A stretch of 64,000 nt of DNA, from positions 124,001 to 188,000 of the forward strand of contig NZ_JACJHY010000005.1 of NCBI RefSeq assembly GCF_014138625.1, read 5' to 3'. This DNA is from Aminobacter ciceronei. Lineage in GTDB: Bacteria; Pseudomonadota; Alphaproteobacteria; Rhizobiales; Rhizobiaceae. Each line of letters starts with the position of its first letter. Position 1 is the first letter of the stretch. The notes under the pieces are model-generated. The model saw nothing but the letters and a program-made list of their open reading frames with translations, made no database searches and was not told the origin of the DNA. Positions 61,252 to 64,000 of the stretch are shown one piece after another. The translations under genes were made by a program, and so were the position numbers.

Positions 61252-63024
61252 ATGGTCGATGTCACGCCGCATGGAGCAGACCTCATCCCGCCGGCCGAAG
61301 TGGGCGAGATGGAGCTCTACCATCCGCACAGCTGGTGGACGAAGTACGTCTTCGCGCAGGACGCCAAGGTCATTGCGATCCAGTATTCGGGTACGGCACT
61401 GGCCATCGGGCTCGTCGCGCTGGTGCTGTCCTGGCTGATGCGGCTGCAGCTCGGTTTTCCCGGCACCTTCGATTTCATCACGCCCGAGGCCTATTATCAG
61501 TTCATGACCATGCACGGCATGATCATGGTCATCTACCTGCTAACCGCGCTGTTCCTCGGCGGCTTCGGCAATTACCTGATCCCGCTGATGGTCGGCGCCA
61601 GGGACATGGTATTTCCCTACGTCAACATGCTGAGCTACTGGATCTACCTGCTCGCCGTGCTGGTGCTGGTGGCAAGCTTCTTTGCGCCGGGCGGGCCGAC
61701 CGGCGCCGGCTGGACGCTCTACCCGCCGCAGGCGATCTTGTCTGGCACGCCGGGCGGCACGGGACCGGGCATCATCCTGATGCTGGTGTCTTTGATCCTG
61801 TTCATCATCGGCTTCACCATGGGTGGCCTCAACTATGTCGTGACCGTGCTGCAGGCGCGGACGCGCGGCATGACACTGATGCGGCTGCCGTTGACGGTGT
61901 GGGGCATCTTCACGGCGACCGTCATGGCGCTGCTGGCCTTTCCTGCGCTGTTCGTCGCCTGTGTGATGATGTTGTTCGACCGCGCCATCGGCTCGAGCTT
62001 CTTCATGCCGGCGATCGTCGAGATGGGCGAGCAGTCGCCGCACAATGGCGGCAGCCCGATCATGTTCCAGCACCTGTTCTGGTTCTTCGGCCACCCCGAG
62101 GTCTACATCGTGGCGCTGCCGGCCTTCGGCATCGTTTCCGACCTGATCAGCACGCACGCCCGCAAGAACATCTTCGGCTACCGCATGATGGTGTGGGCCA
62201 TCGTCGGTATCGGCGCACTCAGCTTCGTGGTCTGGGCGCACCATATGTATGTCTCGGGCATGCACCCCTATTTCGGCTTCTTCTTCGCCACCACGACGCT
62301 GATCATCGCGGTGCCGACGGCGATCAAGGTCTACAACTGGGTGCTGACATTGTGGCGCGGCGACATCCACCTGACCATTCCGATGCTGTTTGCGCTCGCC
62401 TTCATCGTCACCTTCGTCAATGGCGGGCTGACCGGCCTGTTCCTCGGCAACGTCGTCGTCGACGTGCCGTTGTCGGACACAATGTTCGTGGTTGCCCACT
62501 TCCATATGGTGATGGGCGTGGCGCCGATCCTCGTGGTCTTCGGCGCGATCTATCACTGGTATCCCAAGATATCAGGCCGGATGCTCAACGAGTTCATGGG
62601 CCGGTTCCATTTCTGGGTCACCTTCATCGGCGCCTATCTGATCTTCTTTCCGATGCATTATGTCGGGCTAGTCGGCGTTCCCCGGCGTTATCCCGAGCTC
62701 GGCGACACCGCCTTCATCCCGCCGTCGGTTCACACGCTGAACGAGTTCATCACGGTTGCGGCACTCACCGTCGGCTTCGCCCAGCTGGTGTTCCTGTTCA
62801 ACCTGTTCTGGAGCATCCGCCACGGCAAGAAGGCGGGTGACAATCCATGGCGGGCGACGACGCTGGAATGGCAGACCGCCGGCACGCCGCCGCCGCACGG
62901 CAATTTCGGCAAGGAGCTGCCGGTCGTCTATCGCTGGGCATATGACTACAGCGTGCCCGGCGCGCCCGAGGACTTCATCGCGCAGAACGACCCGCGCCCG
63001 TCGACGCAAGGCGGGCATGCATGA
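61252..63024 (+). CDS. coxN: Alternative cytochrome c oxidase subunit I
   Basis: The 590-residue catalytic subunit has about 12 membrane helices. Ligands: MTMHGMIMV (low-spin heme His), FFGHPEVYIVALP (Cu-B His with the His-Tyr crosslink and proton-channel Glu), VWAHHMYVSGM (Cu-B His pair) and VAHFHMVMG (both heme His). It is an A-type heme-copper oxidase. ATG 61252 follows GCAGAGGC; an earlier in-frame start at 61135 lies inside coxM. Its stop overlaps coxO in ATGA. Confidence 0.92.
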   Translation: MVDVTPHGADLIPPAEVGEMELYHPHSWWTKYVFAQDAKVIAIQYSGTALAIGLVALVLSWLMRLQLGFPGTFDFITPEAYYQFMTMHGMIMVIYLLTALFLGGFGNYLIPLMVGARDMVFPYVNMLSYWIYLLAVLVLVASFFAPGGPTGAGWTLYPPQAILSGTPGGTGPGIILMLVSLILFIIGFTMGGLNYVVTVLQARTRGMTLMRLPLTVWGIFTATVMALLAFPALFVACVMMLFDRAIGSSFFMPAIVEMGEQSPHNGGSPIMFQHLFWFFGHPEVYIVALPAFGIVSDLISTHARKNIFGYRMMVWAIVGIGALSFVVWAHHMYVSGMHPYFGFFFATTTLIIAVPTAIKVYNWVLTLWRGDIHLTIPMLFALAFIVTFVNGGLTGLFLGNVVVDVPLSDTMFVVAHFHMVMGVAPILVVFGAIYHWYPKISGRMLNEFMGRFHFWVTFIGAYLIFFPMHYVGLVGVPRRYPELGDTAFIPPSVHTLNEFITVAALTVGFAQLVFLFNLFWSIRHGKKAGDNPWRATTLEWQTAGTPPPHGNFGKELPVVYRWAYDYSVPGAPEDFIAQNDPRPSTQGGHA

Positions 63025-63725
63025 GCGCCATCCTGATCTTCCTGGGCCTGGTCACCGCGATTGCCGGCTGGTGGCTGGCGCGGCAGCGGCTGATGTCGAA
63101 GCCTTGGCTCGAGGTCGGTCCGATCGACGCCTTTCCCGAGACGGAAGCGCCGGTCATGCATCCGGCGAAGATCGGGCTCGGGGTCTTCCTCGCTGTCGTC
63201 GGCGCGATTTTCGCGCTTTTGATCAGCGCCTATTTCATGCGCATGGCCTATGCCGACTGGCAAGCGACGCCGATGCCGTGGCTTTTGTGGCTCAACACCG
63301 GCATGCTGGTGCTGGCGAGCGTGGCGTTGCAATGCGCGGTGGTAGCCGCGCACAAGGGCCAGCTCGACAATCTCAAGTTCGCGCTGCTGACCGGAGCGCT
63401 GACGTCGGTGGCATTTCTGGGCGGCCAGCTGCTGGCATGGCGCGATCTTGCCGCTGGCGGCTACTACGCCGCCGACAACCCGGCGGTCAGTTTCTTCTAC
63501 CTGATCACCGCGATGCATGGCCTGCACATCATCGGCGGGCTCTTCGTACTTGGCCGGGCGAATGTCAGGGCATGGCGCGGCGACAAGCTTGCGCGGCTCG
63601 TGCTGACGACAGAGCTGTGCGCCATGTACTGGCACGCGCTGCTCGTCGTCTGGCTGGTGCTGTTTGCCGTACTGATGGGCTGGGCGGCCGACTTCATCGA
63701 CATCTGCCGCAGATTGCTGAGCTAG
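63021..63725 (+). CDS. coxO: Alternative cytochrome c oxidase subunit III-like protein (short)
   Basis: The 234-residue membrane protein has a hydrophobic N-terminus, a basic loop, then several helices with the subunit III signature MHGLHIIGGL and MYWHALLVVWLVLF. It is translationally coupled to coxN by a 4-base overlap. In the coxMNOP layout subunit III material is split over two genes, of which this is the first. Confidence 0.82.
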   Translation: MSAILIFLGLVTAIAGWWLARQRLMSKPWLEVGPIDAFPETEAPVMHPAKIGLGVFLAVVGAIFALLISAYFMRMAYADWQATPMPWLLWLNTGMLVLASVALQCAVVAAHKGQLDNLKFALLTGALTSVAFLGGQLLAWRDLAAGGYYAADNPAVSFFYLITAMHGLHIIGGLFVLGRANVRAWRGDKLARLVLTTELCAMYWHALLVVWLVLFAVLMGWAADFIDICRRLLS

Positions 63726-63737
63726 GAGGACACGCCG

Positions 63738-64000
63738 ATGGCCGAGACCTCGCTGGGACATGTCGACCACACCGCGCCGCGGCCGCCGGGCCTGCGCGGC
63801 TTCATCGCCGACTGGTCGTCGGACCAGCGCGCCTTCAAGGGCGTGTCCTGGGGGAAGGCGATGATGTGGATCTTCCTGCTCAGCGACACCTTCATCTTCG
63901 GCTGCTTCCTGCTGTCCTACATGACCGCGCGCATGTCGACGGTCGTGCCGTGGCCGAACCCGAGCGAGGTCTTCGCCCTGCATCTGTTCGGCCAGAACAT
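63738..64000 (+). CDS. coxP: Alternative cytochrome c oxidase subunit III (partial, runs off window)
   Basis: The open frame from ATG 63738, with AGGAGGA just before it, reads MAETSLGHVDHTAPRPPGLR at the start and then a membrane segment (KAMMWIFLLSDTFIFGCFLL), which fits the first helix of subunit III. About 87 residues are in the window. The gene continues past 64000. Confidence 0.82.
   Translation, partial: MAETSLGHVDHTAPRPPGLRGFIADWSSDQRAFKGVSWGKAMMWIFLLSDTFIFGCFLLSYMTARMSTVVPWPNPSEVFALHLFGQN

Overview
The window is GC-rich chromosomal DNA from an alphaproteobacterium of the order Hyphomicrobiales (Rhizobiales), most like Mesorhizobium or a near relative in Phyllobacteriaceae. The grounds are a phyR/nepR/ecfG general stress locus, several HWE-type histidine kinases, the pstSCAB-phoU-phoB gene order, a coxMNOP-type oxidase cluster and rhizobial-style ABC transporters. 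Species assignment is inference. No rRNA, tRNA, CRISPR array, insertion sequence or prophage was seen.

Layout. 0-5.4 kb: end of pstS, then pstC-pstA-pstB-phoU-phoB (phosphate uptake and Pho control). 5.4-10.3 kb: a ROK repressor divergent from a xylose-type ABC operon (xylF-xylH-xylG), with two matching palindromic operators between them. 10.3-22.4 kb: a general stress response island. It holds phyR, nepR and ecfG, three HWE-family kinases, a stand-alone receiver, a Crp/Fnr regulator and small envelope genes. I find nine GGAAC-N16/17-(C/A)GTT promoters here, so EcfG probably transcribes most of the neighbourhood as well as its own locus. 22.4-27.8 kb: a sulfatase/phosphonate monoester hydrolase, a VOC dioxygenase-esterase-GNAT operon, a small secreted protein and an SDR. 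27.8-33.1 kb: a two-component pair, an OmpR-type regulator with a degenerate receiver, two small ORFs and an L,D-transpeptidase. 33.2-35.2 kb: gmd-fcl for GDP-L-fucose.

35.2-52.5 kb is the most unusual part. It has two AfuABC/FbpABC-type importers with three binding proteins, two of them tandem paralogues. Between the importers lie five phosphatase-fold genes (HAD, two inositol-monophosphatase family, a dual-specificity-type phosphatase, a metallophosphoesterase), a LacI repressor and a Nudix hydrolase. The palindrome TTGCAC-N4-GTGCAA lies upstream of the first importer (one exact, one near copy), upstream of the second inositol-phosphatase gene and upstream of lacI. My inference is a LacI-controlled system that imports a phosphorylated organic compound and dephosphorylates it in the cytoplasm. 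The substrate is unknown.

52.6-60.1 kb: a copper module (cueR, a YqaA-like membrane protein, a multicopper oxidase, a Cys/His-rich protein, a ferredoxin reductase, a glutaredoxin, copA, copZ) with three CueR-type boxes. 60.3-64 kb: coxM-coxN-coxO and the start of coxP, an alternative heme-copper oxidase that runs off the window.
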